A model generated the notes under the pieces. That model did no database searches and was not told the DNA's origin. It worked only from the letters and a program-made list of their open reading frames with translations. Positions 43,765 through 56,743 of a DNA stretch of 64,000 bases are shown one piece after another. Position 1 is the first letter of the stretch; each line of letters opens with the position of its first letter. The DNA lies in NCBI GenBank assembly GCA_024364735.1, contig JAGFNQ010010088.1:62001-126000 (forward strand), in the 5' to 3' direction. Made by a program: the position numbers and the translations under genes. This DNA is from Boesenbergia rotunda (taxonomy: Eukaryota > Streptophyta > Magnoliopsida > Zingiberales > Zingiberaceae).

Positions 43765-46700
43765 ATGGGGAATGGGGACGTGGCGTTGCCGGCGGCGACG
43801 AAGTTCGCTCGACGGGTACCGGTACCGCCGGCGCGGCCCTTCCTGGACACCTTCAGGGCCAACCTGAAAGAGACCTTGTTTCCCGACGACCCGCTCCGGC
43901 AGTTCCGCAACCAGACGGTTCCCCGCAAGTTCATGCTCGGACTCAAGTACTTCCTCCCCATCTTCGATTGGGCCCCCACCTACTCCGCCTCCCTCTTCAA
44001 GTCCGACCTCATCGCCGGCATCACCATTGCCAGCCTCGCCATCCCCCAGGGCATCAGCTACGCTAAGCTCGCCAACCTCCCTCCCATCCTCGGCCTCTGT
44101 AATCCACTCATCCTCCCATCCATCAAAATCCGATTTTTAGTGGATTAATATCTTAATTATTTGATTTCCTATTCACGAACATGCAAAAGATTCGAGCTTT
44201 GTGCCGCCGCTGGTGTACGCGATGATGGGCAGCTCCCGCGACTTGGCCGTGGGCACGGTGGCCGTGGCCTCACTCTTAATCAGCTCCATGTTGGGGAAGG
44301 AGATCTCGCCGGTGCAGGACCCTGCATTGTACTTGCATGTAGCTTTCACCGCCACCTTCTTCGCCGGACTCTTCCAAGCTTCCCTCGGCTTGCTGCGGTA
44401 AATATTATATACGATGCTTCTCTTATTAATTTCTACCTAAACCAAGTTATCATCAATCAGCTTCTTTCTGAATCAAAACTGTATATTAATTGTTGCAGGC
44501 TCGGTTTCATAGTGGACTTCTTGTCCCATGCAACCATAGTGGGGTTCATGGCAGGAGCTGCTACGGTAGTGTGCCTTCAGCAGCTGAAGGGGATGCTCGG
44601 TCTTCAGCACTTCACCACTGCAACTGACCTCGTATCTGTTTTGCAGTCAGTCTTCTCTCAAGTTCATCAGGTTCATTCTCTTAATCTTCCCTTTCAACTG
44701 TTCACTTCTCCCAAAATCTCAATTTATCTGGATTAATTGAGATCTGTAACTGATGGCGTCTGCAGTGGAGGTGGGAAAGTGCTGTGCTGGGGTGTTGCTT
44801 CCTCTTCTTTCTTCTCGTCACTCGTTTCTTTGTAAGCATCTACATTAACTTCACCTTCATCAACTTAATAATGAAAGAGCAATCACGATTCTTTCTTTAT
44901 CAAGCAAATGGTAGAAAAGTTTAAGGACTTCCCTTGCATCCACAAGGGACACAAACCCGTGACTGCGTGCCAATTATTTCACTGGTACTTGCTGTCATCG
45001 TTCCATCCAGAGAACGTTGTCCTCTTCTTCTTGTCCATAGACTCACTCTGATCAGATCTACCCTGTCCATTAATATTGCAGTTCTAAATTTTATATATAT
45101 TTGTTTGAATAAACAGAGCAAAAGACGGCCAAAGTTCTTCTGGGTGTCAGCCGCTGCCCCCTTGACTTCTGTAATACTTGGAAGCCTTCTGGTGTACCTC
45201 ACTCATGCAGAGAACCATGGAGTGCAAGTGGTGAGCAAAATCTCCTTGCCATCTTAATTTGATCTAGACGAATTAATTAATCACCAGTTCGTTTGTCCCT
45301 GCACATTTAATTTGCAGATTGGGCACCTAAAAAAGGGTCTAAACCCTCCATCAGCAACCAGCTTGACATTCATGCCGCCCTATATCATGGTTGCGCTTAA
45401 GACCGGCATCGTCACCGGCATCATCGCCCTCGCCGTAAGTCCTGTTCTTTGTTAATTTGATACATAACTCAATCTGATGGTGATTGTGCTGATATATATA
45501 TAGGAAGGTATCGCCGTCGGACGGAGCTTTGCCATGTTCAAGAATTACCACATCGACGGTAACAAAGAGATGATTGCTTTTGGGACAATGAACATGGTTG
45601 GATCATTAACCTCGTGTTACCTAACAACCGGTGCTTCTTCCCACCCCAATCTCTCATCTAACAATTGAACTCGATTACTTAGTGTGATCGTGTTCTTAAT
45701 TGCTGATCTAAACTTCTGGTGTTTAGGACCATTCTCACGGTCGGCGGTCAACTACAACGCCGGTTGCAAGACGGCGATGTCCAACGTGATCATGTCGGTG
45801 GCGGTGATGATCACCTTGCTGTTCTTGACGCCGCTGTTTCACTACACTCCCTTGGTGGTCCTCTCTTCCATCATCATCTCCGCCATGCTAGGACTCATCG
45901 ATTACGAGGCGGCGATCCACCTGTGGCACGTCGACAAGGTTGACTTCTGCGTTTGCGCGGGCGCATATTTGGGAGTCGTCTTCGGCAGCGTTGAAATTGG
46001 ATTAGTCATCGCGGTATGTCTCCAACAGTCTGTTGCAGGGTCAACTGCTCAAATCTTGATTCATCGATCCATTTACTCTGTTTGGCTCCAGGTTTCGATC
46101 TCCGTGATGAGGGTTTTGCTCTTCGTTGCGAGGCCAAGGACTACTGTGCTCGGCAGCATCCCTAACTCAATGGCATATCGAAGAGTCGATCAGTATCCTG
46201 CGGCACAAAGTGTTCCTGGAGTCCTCATCCTTGGCATCGATGCTCCAATATACTTTGCCAATGCAGGCTACTTGAGAGAGAGGTTGGTTTTGCATCGATC
46301 AATTAGTACTTCTATGAGATTACAAATACAAAGCATCATCAACAAACTGGTGTTCTATGATTGATAGGATATCGAGGTGGATTGATGAGGAGACAGAGAG
46401 AACCAAGTTGGAGACTAGTTTACAGTACCTGATCTTGGACTTGGGTGGTAATTAGCTCAACTTGTTTTGAACTCAACCTTTTTTTTTTCTTTCTCTTAAA
46501 CTTCAAAAACATTTTTTTTTCCCAATTGTTGCAGCTGTTGGCAGCATCGACACCAGTGGAATCAGCATGCTGGAAGAGGTGAAGAAGATTGTTGATAGAA
46601 GTGGCATTAAGGTACTGCAAAGCTTGTGCTATTACTAAGTAATTTTCAGTACTGTCCATAGCATATATGCTAATTTGATTGTTACTTTTCAGCTTGTGTT

Positions 46701-46866
46701 AGCAAACCCAGGAAGTGAGGTAATGAAGAAGCTGGACTCGTCGAAGGTCCTTGAAGCCATTGGCCAAGAATGGATCTTCCTCACTGTTGCTGACGCCGTC
46801 GCGGCCTGCGAATTCATGCTGCACACTTGCAAGTCTAGTGGCGCTTCATGCGAGAATGTTGTTTAG
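43765..46866 (+). CDS. Group 3 sulfate transporter (SULTR3-type)
   Basis: Twelve exons: 43765-44098, 44190-44397, 44499-44670, 44766-44831, 45117-45230, 45318-45434, 45504-45630, 45727-46013, 46092-46282, 46368-46447, 46535-46611, 46693-46866. All join in phase with GT-AG introns to give 648 residues, the usual family length. The N-terminal part has FPDDPLRQFRNQ and LKYFLPIFDWAP; the SLC26-type membrane domain follows with SDLIAGITIASLAIPQGISY, SSRDLAVGTVAVASLL, GFIVDFLSHATIVGFM and GPFSRSAVNYNAGCKTAMSN. The C-terminal STAS domain (about residues 510-640) includes APIYFANAGYLRER and GSIDTSGISMLEE with the conserved Thr. SULTR3 members move sulfate, in Arabidopsis partly at the chloroplast envelope. 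Text is closest to SULTR3;1/3;2 as I know them; the exact number is not certain. Confidence 0.95.
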
Positions 46867-47318
46867 ATTAGATTGTGCAGTAAGAAATATTGGAGATTTG
46901 TGATGAAAGAATTTTGTGGTAATACTTTGGCTAGAGATGGAATATTAATTGTAAGTTGTATTATTTAGGGAGGAAGTATAAATGGATGCGTTATGTTGTG
47001 GAGGGAAATAATCATGGCAAAAACTCTTCCTCATCGTCCATTTTATTCAACTACAGAGCTACTGATTTTAACACTAATTGATTGCATGCAATTGCAGAAA
47101 AGGAATTAAAAGAAGAAATTGACATGATAATCATTCTCAATACTTAATTTCAAGATGCAATGGATAGTATACGTCAAATCATCGACAATGTTTACAAACG
47201 AATCAAATTGGATTGATGAGGTTTCTAAGGTCAGAGAAGGTGAAAATTTGGATTGATAGAGGGATGACATCATTCTTGTCGTACAACAATCTCAAATGTT
47301 TTCTTACCGATAAGAAAT
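46867..47318 (+). other. 3' region of the sulfate transporter gene
   Basis: AT-rich 3' UTR and downstream DNA up to the MITE. AATATTAATTG-type sequence near 46940 could serve in polyadenylation, but no canonical AATAAA is placed close to the stop. Confidence 0.4.
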
Positions 47319-47321
47319 TAA

Positions 47322-47931
47322 GAGGGCGTTTGATTTGCATTTTCCAATCTATTTTTTATTTTCATTTTTTTTTTAGAAAATGTGATTTTCTGGAAAACAT
47401 GTTTGGTTTGTATTTTTCAGCTTTGTTTTTCAGAAAAAAAACATCGGTAAATTTGCTTTAAATCCCTAATGACAAGTCAAACTTTGCATTCAGTCCCCAT
47501 TTAAGTTTTTCTTTGTGTTAACTCCCTAATGAATTTAAGTATAAAAGAGTAAAAATTGAGTATACATCAGTGAAAAGTGAGTATAAAAGAGTGAAAAATG
47601 AGTATAAAGGAATGAAAATTGAGTATGCAGTTTCTTGATATGGTGGATGCAACCTTACATACTCAATTTTCTAACTTTTATACTCAACTTTCTTCAAATA
47701 ATACTCACAAAGCTGTCTTGTCAATCTCATCAGGGACTGCATGCAAATAAAAATTTGGATAGGGATTGCATGCAAATGTGAGTTTGGAAGTGGGGAGTTT
47801 CAGAAAATTTACCCAAAAAATATAGCGTTTTCTGGAAAATTAGAAAATGAAAAAAAATCATTTTCCAGAAAATTAGAAAATATAATTTTCTGAAAAACGA
47901 AAATAGAAAATGACACAAACCAAACGCCCCC
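47322..47931. mobile_element. PIF/Harbinger-like MITE, 610 bp
   Basis: Ends GAGGGCGTTTGATTTG and, reversed, GGGGGCGTTTGGTTTG, with a TAA target copy on each side (47319-47321 and 47932-47934). Inverted similarity extends inward through TTTTCTGGAAAA motifs. The 3-bp TAA/TTA duplication and the G-rich CGTTTGG tip are the PIF/Harbinger pattern. No coding capacity. Confidence 0.8.
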
Positions 47932-48295
47932 TAAGTATTTGTCATAGTTTTTTATGCTAGCCGGCAATTTAACGCAACCTTTCTCTTTTATCTAGACTTG
48001 GGACCGACCACGATTAGACGAAAATGCTAACCAAAAATAAATATCTTAAAGTTAAAGTGCAAAACATCGGGATGGGCATTTATTGAACAAAAATAACGAT
48101 GAAACACTGCAAGCAAAATTGCAAAAACAATTATGCCCTGCATAAATATATACGTATACATATAAGGATTCAAGTGGATAATATTCTTTTAAAACAATAA
48201 TTAAGACTTTATACCATTAAATAGAGTCAATTATATGGATCTTTCCACTAAGTGGATAATATTATATGTATGAATCCATCAAAATGTATTATTTT

Positions 48296-48660
48296 CACTA
48301 AAAAAAACTGTAAATTAGCGAAGAAATCAAATATTCTGTCGCTGAGAATAATGGCGAACCTAAAAACGTCGCTAAGATAAGGTCAAATCGTCGCTAAGAT
48401 GAGCATGACGAAATAGACTAATGTCGTCGCTAATCATGGATGGATTTAGCGATGAATGTACGTTAATCGTCTCTAAGTATGGGTAGATTTAGCGATGAAT
48501 ATTTTTTAAGTCATGGCTAATCCTTTACCTGTCTATCTATGAGACGTTTCGATATAATTTCTGAGAGATTAGCAACGAATTTTCTCAAATTCGTGGTTAA
48601 ATCAAACAATTAGGGATGAAATTTTCCAAATTTGTCGCTAACCCCTTGTTATGATAAAAA
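48296..48660 (+). mobile_element. CACTA-like terminus with subterminal repeats
   Basis: Starts CACTAAAAAAAACTGTAAAT and is followed by many variants of TCGTCGCTAA and TTAGCGATGAAT in both orientations over 350 bp, which is the subterminal repeat pattern of CACTA (En/Spm-like) elements. I could not find the matching opposite end, so it may be a fragment or extend further. Confidence 0.5.
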
Positions 48661-50029
48661 AAATTATTTTATTTTCTTTTATATACTGTATAAAATCAAA
48701 TAACAATATACTCGCAAATATAAAATCAGTACATACTCCCAAACAACAATCACAACCTTTACGTACAATCACAAAACAATCACACCTTTAACATTCAATT
48801 ACAACGTAAATAAAGACAAGTAACTTAACAAATAAAACTTATGGTTCTAACTTTAAGTATCAAGTTCACATCACATCAAGTAGCACAGCAATAAATAACT
48901 TAGTTCTAACAATAAACAGCATAGCAAATAAATTCAAAACATCAAGTTAACATTCAAATTCACTACTTTAACAAAAATACTCACAACATCAAAATCTAAG
49001 GTGATAAAAGACGATTCGCTCATCTCTAATACCCATACCAACCTATCTCAAGATTAATATGGAGGAAATAAATCACGGAGACTAATAGTCCAGATGTTGT
49101 GGCTAGTGCGTGTGGAGGATGGACACATTGGCTTTGTCATATTTTGACCTTTAGACCTCAAGATGGTAATACCTATGTATTAATCATCAATCCATCCCGT
49201 GAAGACCACAACATTAAAATCTAAGATCAAGGAAGAGGAGGTGAAGCTGAAGATGAATCGTGGATAAAGATTGTAATGCTCTGGTGCCAACCAATTCAGA
49301 ATTTATTCAAACATATCTTATCTTGATCTTTGATGACAAGTTATCTTAAGTACTTGCTAATTGAACTTGAGTGTTTGCTAGCTCTTCTTCCGTGCCTACT
49401 AGTTGTTGCTCGATAGATTCAAACTTTTCAAGTTCTCTGATATATCCAGAACGAGTACCGAGGTCCTAACGTAGATTGACAATGAAAATATCAAATCATG
49501 AAAATACTTACGTTATACATGCAATTCGACAAGGACTAGGTTATACACAACATAAAAAGGAAAATAAATAAACAAGTTTAGTAAGATGAAGGATGTATTG
49601 TTAGGAACACTCGTGTGTTATTGGTATCACTAAACAGTTCATACAGAATATAAAGGACAATAAACATAAAGAGGATAAACAGACCTTGCAATATCAAGTG
49701 CAAATAGAACTGGAAGTGTAATATTTGCATATTAAATTAAATGAATCAAATCAACATTTTAATTGTGCCAATAAAAAATAATATAGAAGATCAAAATCAT
49801 GCTAGGTTGTCAAGAACTTAACGCGCACTTTGCTGGACAGCGTCACTACATCAAGCAAATCATTTTTCACATAGAAGTGTATCAACCTTGCCAACCATTT
49901 TCTTAGTTCAGCCATGCATAATCGTTTTAACTGTATCTAGCCTTCAATATTAGAAGCAGGGCTCAGTGAGACAGTCATACTTTCTCAATATGCCCGACGA
50001 CTCCATTTGTTGTTACCGAAGGATTATAT
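48661..50029. other. Unassigned, possibly CACTA interior
   Basis: AT-rich, without open frames beyond chance. It may belong to the CACTA-like element on its left, but nothing shows where that ends. Confidence 0.35.
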
Positions 50030-51640
50030 TGTTGGGGAGCTTGACACAGGCACACGCTAAAATATATTTCGTAAATATATGCAGCGGAGAAATAAAATCA
50101 ATAATAAATCAAATTTATTACATCATACATCACACACATACAAGGATATATCTCATGTAGACATGATCGCAATATAAAAATTTTTAAGAAAATAAATTTA
50201 TGCTAGGTATACCTATCTCGGAGCCTCGCCTCTATACGTATCCACGCTAAGCGATCGTCAAGACAGCTTGACAAAGCCACTATTTCTTAATTAAGTTATC
50301 TTTTTTTTTTAAAAGAAAAAGATAAAAGTAACTAATAACTTAAATTTACAGATATTAGCCATCCCAACCAACTCAATAAGACAACAAACCTAATTAATTT
50401 CATCTTTAATTTATTAACCTAATTTAAAATTTTACTCTTAACAAATTTTAAACTTAACTTATTTTTTTAAAATCAAAATTTAAATTTTCAAAATTCAAAC
50501 TTAATTTATTTTTTCAAAATTCAAACATAACTTATTTTTTTCAAAATAAAAAATATTTTTTTAAAATCTAACATAAGTTTTCAAAATTAACTTAAATAAT
50601 TTTTCAAAATCTAACTTAATTAAAATTTCAAAATCTAACTTAATCAAATCAACTTAATTTTCAAAACCAACTTAATTTAATTTTTCAAAATTCAAACTTA
50701 ATTTAATTTTTTAAAATTCAAATTTAATTTTTCAAAAATCAATCTAATTAACTTTTCAAAATCAAATTAATAATTTATTAAAAAGTTTGAATTTAAAAAT
50801 ATTTCAAAAACTAAGAGACAAATTAATTAGATAGTTCATCAATTCATAAATTTAAATTTGTTTATGTGCTGCTCGTGAGTGACATTAATTATTTTTCTTT
50901 TTTCTTAATTAAACATTTCCTCTCTCTCGTCCCCTCTCTCGCTCGTCTTCTTCCTCGGCGCGGCAGACGAGCGACGGACGACGAAGCGACCTGAGGCGGC
51001 GGCGACGGCCAGAGGCGGGCGATCGACGGGCAAAGGGCGTGGCATTGTCCGGGCGAGGACTAGACGGGCAAAGGACGGCAGGCAATCGGCGGGCGGTCGG
51101 CCGGCGACGGGCGCCCGTGCCGTTGACAGGCAACGACGGGTGCCGGTTGAGATGAGACAGATGGAGGATGAGCCTCGACGGGTTCACATGTCCCTCTTGA
51201 TTATAGTAGAAGTGTTCGGGGAAGTAACCGGAGGCCGGCGGCTAGAGGCAAGTGAAGGGCGGCGAGTGGTGGCCGAGCTGCGATGGACGGCGTTTGCGAG
51301 AGAGAACCAAAAATGGTGGAACCGTTACCTTAGCGGCCCCCTGGTCCCGGCCCCATAGGTTTCCAGAGGGAGACAAACCACGGTTATCACTAGTGTGGTG
51401 AGGCGCCTGGGGTCGAAGGAATTAATGCCAGTAGACCAGAGTTTTATCCCTGTGTGCAACTGGCGACCTTCGAACCTGTGATCTCGACCAAATCGGTCAG
51501 GCGCCTTACTATCCGATCCAGCCCATGGGGGCGCGTTCGCGAGAGAGAAGCTTGGCAAGAGAGAAGCTTTTTGCGAGAAAAAAGGGAGGAAAAACAGGAC
51601 AATTGAGGGGAAAAAAATTGTGTGGCGCATGGGCGCTTAT
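50030..51640 (+). mobile_element. Possible Copia LTR segment with AT- and GC-rich parts
   Basis: The start TGTTGGGGAGCTTGACACAG followed by ATGCAGCGGAGAAATAAAAT recalls Copia LTR text in plants. Then comes 50300-50800, a degenerate TTTCAAAATCTAACTTAA-type repeat, and 50920-51310, a GC-rich CGACGGGC-type repeat into which a SINE inserted. No PBS, PPT or matching second LTR is seen, so this is a tentative solo or truncated LTR. Confidence 0.35.
51307..51532 (-). mobile_element. tRNA-derived SINE, family A, copy 2
   Basis: A 226-bp insert on the minus strand, matching the element at 1623-1835 along its length (AAGGCGCCTGACCGATTTGG, AGGTTCGAAGGTCGCCAGTT, AGGCGCCTCACC, GAGCCGGG-like tail). Flanks are 17-bp duplications GCGTTTGCGAGAGAGAA (51290-51306) and GCGTTCGCGAGAGAGAA (51533-51549), one mismatch, so insertion is recent. 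Confidence 0.88.
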
Positions 51641-51750
51641 TTTTTTTGGTTTAGAAAATCATTTATATATATATATATATATTGCATCTTAAAAAATAAA
51701 ATAAAAAACAAAATTTACTAAATGTTCATGGGGCGTGCATAGTAATAATT

Positions 51751-51753
<3 letters not shown>

Positions 51754-51822
<69 letters not shown>
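51754..51822. repeat. (AT)n microsatellite, about 69 bp
   Basis: Uninterrupted alternating AT dinucleotides. A shorter run lies at about 51664-51681. Confidence 0.95.
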
Positions 51823-51823
<1 letters not shown>

Positions 51824-52122
51824 CACAGAAAATTTTCAAAACGAATTTTTTTTTAAAATGTACACGGGATGTGTGGCATAAGTGATATATCAAAACACTC
51901 TTTCTATATATAGATATATGTTACGGATAAATCCGTGCACGACCTCGAATCCAGTCACCTAGAAATCCCGAATGAATCAAGTGCCTAACAATAACTTAAA
52001 TTATAATGTTAAAGTTAAAAAATTTAAAATAAAAAAAATTTTAGATGTTCATAAAATATATATTTAAAGATGTCTAATAGTACTTTTTTTTATTTTTTTT
52101 TAACTCTGGGTTAAATCAATTA

Positions 52123-53500
52123 GGGGGCGTTTGGTTCAAATTTATTAATCGGAATGGTAATGTGATTCATTGAGGGGTCAATGAGAATGGGAATCATGAT
52201 TCCATTGGTAGTGTTTGGTTCAAATCCTGGAATGAAAATTATTGTCATTGATGATGTTTGGTTCAGTTTAACTTTAGTATTGGGAATCCATAAAAATGTA
52301 GAGAGAGAAAGTAATATAGAAAATATAGAGAAAAAATAAAAAATAAAGATAAATAAATTATAATAAGAGGGGTAGAGAGAGAAAGTGATATTGAAATTAT
52401 ATAGAGAGAAAACGAGATGAGAGGGTAGAGAGAGAAAGGGATATAGAAAATGTAGAGAGAGAAAGTGATATATGAAATATACAGAAAAAATTATAAATAA
52501 TGATAAATAAATTATGATAAGAGAGGTAGAGAGAGAAAGTGATTAACAAAATATACAGAGAGAGAATGAGATGAGAAAGATAGAGAGAGAAAGTGATATA
52601 GTAAATATTGAGAGAGAAAGTGATATAGAAAATATAGAGAAAAAATGATATAGAAAATATATATAGAGAGAAAATGAGATGAGAGAGGTAGAGAGAGAGT
52701 GATATAGAAAATGTAGAGAGAGAAAGTAATATAGAAAATATAGAGAAAAAGTAAAAAATAAAGATAGATAAATTATAATAAGAGGGGTAGAGAGAGAAAG
52801 TGATATTGAAATTATATAGAGATAAAGTGAGATGAGAGGGTAGAGAGAGAAAGCGATATAGAAAATGTAGAGAGAGAAAGTGATATATGAAATATACAAA
52901 AAAAAATGATAAATAATAATAAATAAATTATGATAAGAGAGGTAGAGAGAGAAAGTGATTAACAAAATATATAGAGATAGAATGAGTTGAGAAAGATAGA
53001 GAGAGAAAGTGATATAGAGAATGTAGAGAGAGAAAGTGATATAGAAAATATAGAGAAAAAGTGATATAGAAAATATTAAAAAAAGTGAAAAATTAAGATA
53101 GATAAATTATAATATGAGAGGTAGAGAGAGAAAGAATATTGAAAATAAATAAAGAAAAATGAGATTAGAAAGGTAGAGAGAGAAAATAATAGAAAATGTA
53201 GAGAGAGAAAAGAATAAATACGTAGAAAGAAATTTTAAAATGTAGAGAGAGAAAGTAAAATGAGATAATATAAAATGAAATAGTAAAATAAAATATAAAA
53301 AATAAAAAAGGAGTGTTTTGGATATATGAAAAGGAAGGAATGATTAAGGAATTTGATTGATGAGGGGGGAGTAGGGAATGAAAATGAGAGAATGATTCCC
53401 TTATTTTCATTCCTATTGACACTTACCAAACAGTGTTAATGGGAATGATTACCATCCATTCTCATTCCCTAGTCCCTATTACCCCAAACCAAATGCCCTC
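52123..53500. mobile_element. PIF/Harbinger-like element filled by a GA-rich minisatellite
   Basis: Ends GGGGGCGTTTGGTTCAAA and, reversed, GAGGGCATTTGGTTTGGGG, with TTA target copies at 52120-52122 and 53501-53503. Between about 52300 and 53280 the interior is a long array of variants of AGAGAGAAAGTGATATAGAA. A 140-codon minus frame in the array (52543-52965) encodes only Ser/Leu/Tyr/Ile repeats and is not a gene. The tips resemble the 47322 MITE, so the two are probably related. Confidence 0.78.
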
Positions 53501-53503
53501 TTA

Positions 53504-54690
53504 GTATTTAGGGATTGGATTATAATGGTTAAATTAAAAAAATAAAGGTTTAAAATTTTAAAAAAATATATTTATTTATTTTTTTAAAAAAAAACTTAAT
53601 TTGTTAGGAAATATAATTTTAGAAATATTTCCTAAGAAATATATTATAAGTGTTTACGCTTAATATTTTGGAAATCTTAGCTAATTATTATCTTTCCCAT
53701 ATACAATTATCTTTCTAAAAACTTTATAAAACGATTTGCAGGATTGAGATGCAACCCGAATTAAAAACCTTCCTATGACCTAATCTACATGAAAGGAACT
53801 TCCAATTTGTGCCATCAATAGGCCCCCAATCGGGGAGTAGATCCTCTGGTCCGCACTTTTGCGGACCAGGAGATCGACCACTCACGATTGTGGCCGGATC
53901 GTGATCGTGATCTGACCGTAATTTATTGCGATGCCTTCTAAGGTTCACCTGAGAGGTCTAATTTGGCAACTCAAATCATGGGCACACTTCAACTCTTCGA
54001 TATAGTAAACACCTATGAATTTACCTATGGGGAAGGCGAGAATTCTTATCCTTGTATGGCAAGAAATGACGAAAAATGTTGCTAGGGCAGACTAATATAT
54101 AGTCCACAATAAATCCAAACAAGGTCTCCAATTCAACCACTTCCAGGTTATTCCTCTAGATTGGGACACCACCAAGCATAGGACATGATTTCATAAAGGA
54201 TATAAGGAGTTTACGTCGACATAATGTATATATCCTCCCCATATGGCTTATAAACATCAGCATGACACCCATTGTACCCATACCTAATGAATGTATCCCC
54301 GTTTCTATTAGGAGATGGATAGGAAAGTTCTTATCATCAGAATAGTTTAAAGGAACATTACGGGAAAAAATGGATTTACCAAAGTATTTTCCATCCAAAT
54401 TGAATTTGACAGATGTCAAAGGAATCTAATTAAACTTCAAATATCAAGTCTAATGAATTAGAACTAGAACATCAATGAATAACAACAAACTAGATCAAGA
54501 ATTAGCTAGTTAATTCACTGTCAATGTCAATGGATTGAAAGAAAAAGAAAGCTAAAAGCAGCTCCATGCAAATACTGAAGCTTCAACGTTGAATGAATTA
54601 GAAGAAGTAGTACTTGATCAAGGACCTAACTTTAAACACAATAAATCCTCACTTTATTAAAAAGTTAAAAGTGAGATCCATAGCCCTTTC
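53504..54690. other. Unassigned, 3' flank of the FLZ gene
   Basis: Contains short minus-strand frames (53724-53948, 54156-54419) that I do not recognise, and a local inverted motif, CTGGTCCGCACTTTTGCGGACCAGG at 53847-53871 in outline (CTGGTCCGC / GCGGACCAG). No gene is supported. Confidence 0.4.
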
Positions 54691-54696
54691 AATTGC

Positions 54697-55760
54697 TCAT
54701 TTGGTTAGCACTACGCCTTCTGCGATCATCTGCTTTTCCCGACATTCGATAGAGCAGAACGCACGCAAGTACCTGGGAATGTCAGGATCAACACTCCATT
54801 TTAGAGATAAGTTAATTGAAAGATGAATAGATCACGAATGCAATAGATTCAAATAGTTCTTTTCGCATCAAAATTTAAGCTCTTGGAAATTTCACAACGT
54901 TTGGTAAACTATGTAGCTGAAAACTCATCTCATACTCTAAAATGAACTTTAGGGATTTGATGCAAGAATTTGCATATGCCATGATCAGTATCAGAAGTGC
55001 ACGCATGAGATAAACATATATTATATTTCAATTAATAGTATGTTAGCATATATTAAGTACATTTCAATTATCAGACACTTCAATTGTGCAATTTGGCACT
55101 CTTTTTAATTAAAATTGATCATCACGCATGTATCTTGACTCTGCTAACAGTTATCAGAAAATATATCTACTATTCTTTCAGTTACAAGAAATCCATCTTA
55201 TATTTACATTAAATGAGCATATATTTGTTATAAAGGAATGCTTGAACAATGTAGATTGATTTAAAAGATTCACAAACACATTATCCATGTCTTGATCAAA
55301 ATAATTTATGCAATAATCAGTACTTGGCTTCTTGGCAATATATTAAAAAACTTCACGGCCGAACACAAGAAAAGAAATTGCGAGAATGGAACAACTATAA
55401 TTTGTAGTTAAAACGAGAATCATACCCAAACATGAACACCGGCTCCTCATCTCTAATCCTGTTCTTGCAACGGAAGCAAACCCTGTAGAACTCATTCCGC
55501 GTCGTCTCCCCGGAGGCAGGGCGCCGAGACCTCGGATCCACCACAACCACGGATTCCGCCGACAAGATTTGATCCTTCCGATCCGGCGTCGGTGATGCCC
55601 GCGGCGGGGACGCTCCTTGATCTCTCTCCTGCCGCATGATTTTGAGCGGCGGCGGCGATGGCGGGATGCTCTGCTTCTCCGTCGGATGCAAGGGCTCGTC
55701 CGCCGGGGCGGAGGCGGGTTGCGGTGCGCCAGGGAAGCTCAGCAATCGGTACCGCTTCAT
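54697..55760 (-). CDS. FCS-like zinc finger (FLZ, DUF581) protein
   Basis: Two exons on the minus strand: 55760-55426 and 54772-54697, with a 653-bp GT-AG intron, give 136 residues. The first exon (MKRYRLLSFPG...) is proline- and charge-rich and disordered, then enters the FLZ domain at about residue 92 with FYRVCFRCKNRIRDEEPVFM. The second exon completes it with LRAFCSIECREKQM, so the C-x2-C and FCS-x2-C cysteines lie on different exons. In Arabidopsis FLZ proteins are plant-specific adaptors that bind SnRK1 kinase subunits; the same role is inferred. An in-frame ATG further upstream at 55943 exists, but 55760 gives the family-like start. Confidence 0.88.
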
Positions 55761-56129
55761 GACTCCGTGGGTGGATGAGAGAGAGCGGCGACAGCGTCGG
55801 CGGAGTGGAAAGAGGAAGGTACCGATCGATAAAGGACAGAAGATATTTTTAGGGTTTGGCCGACGGGATCCGGGTGGCAAAATGAGAAGCGGGCGGAGAG
55901 GGAGAACACGCACCCGAGTGTTCGTCAGTTCGTGTATATACATAAGCTGCGGTCAGTTGCGCCAACGAACCATAAAATATCCTTAAAATTGATTTTTAAA
56001 ATGCTATAAAAAATATTTATTATTATTATTTTTAAAAATGAGTATTCATCTCATTTTGCATCCATTATTATAGCAAAATCATTATTTCAGCCTAAATCTC
56101 CTTACAATTCGTCTCTATATTATACAGTG

Positions 56130-56740
56130 ATGAATTACAAAGTAAAATGAAAATGAGAGAATTTTTGCCAGCAACGGTAAAGCGTCTAGTCACTCTCTTA
56201 AGCATCTACAATTTGATCCTCAGCTACGGTATATTTGTAAAAAAATTTTCTCTAAATGGGGCACGAACCCTGGGACACTGGGCTTCTAGACCGCCCACCA
56301 CGAACGCTTCCCGATTTATCCTAGCGGTCGGTAGAAAATTTCCGTGAGACCGAATCGATCGCTCGAGGTTAAAAAAACAACGTTAATCATTCGGTAGGAA
56401 ATTTTTTTTCCTCCAAAAATATATATTCATCAAAAATTAATATTTTATTTTATTTTATTATAATAAATTTAGTTAATTCTACGTCCCATGATAATCATCT
56501 CCTTAATGAGCATCTTTATCCTAGGACTATGATGCTAAGATAATTATTATTTAGATATTCATGATTTATTTTTCAACTGTGGTATATTTTATTAAAAAAT
56601 AAATTTTAAATGGAGTACGAATTCTTAAATATTAAACTTCTGGATTGTTCGTCGTAAATATTTTTCGATTGAGTAATGATTGGAAAAGTAAATTTGAGAG
56701 AGTGAATGGGAGAGTGAATAACGTGTAGCTAATATGTACA
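56130..56740. repeat. Two diverged copies of an unclassified repeat
   Basis: The stretch around 56225-56345 (AAATGGGGCACGAACC, GGGCTTCTAGACCG, GATTTATCCTAGCGGTCGG) is echoed in weaker form at 56575-56680 (AAATGGAGTACGAATTC, AAACTTCTGGATTG, TTTTTCGATTGAG) and again in part near 57050-57090. I cannot name the family. Confidence 0.45.
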
Positions 56741-56743
56741 TGT

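Noticed and set aside
52543..52965. 140-codon hydrophobic protein on minus
   Set aside because: Low-complexity translation of the GA-rich minisatellite; no start context, splice sites or domain.
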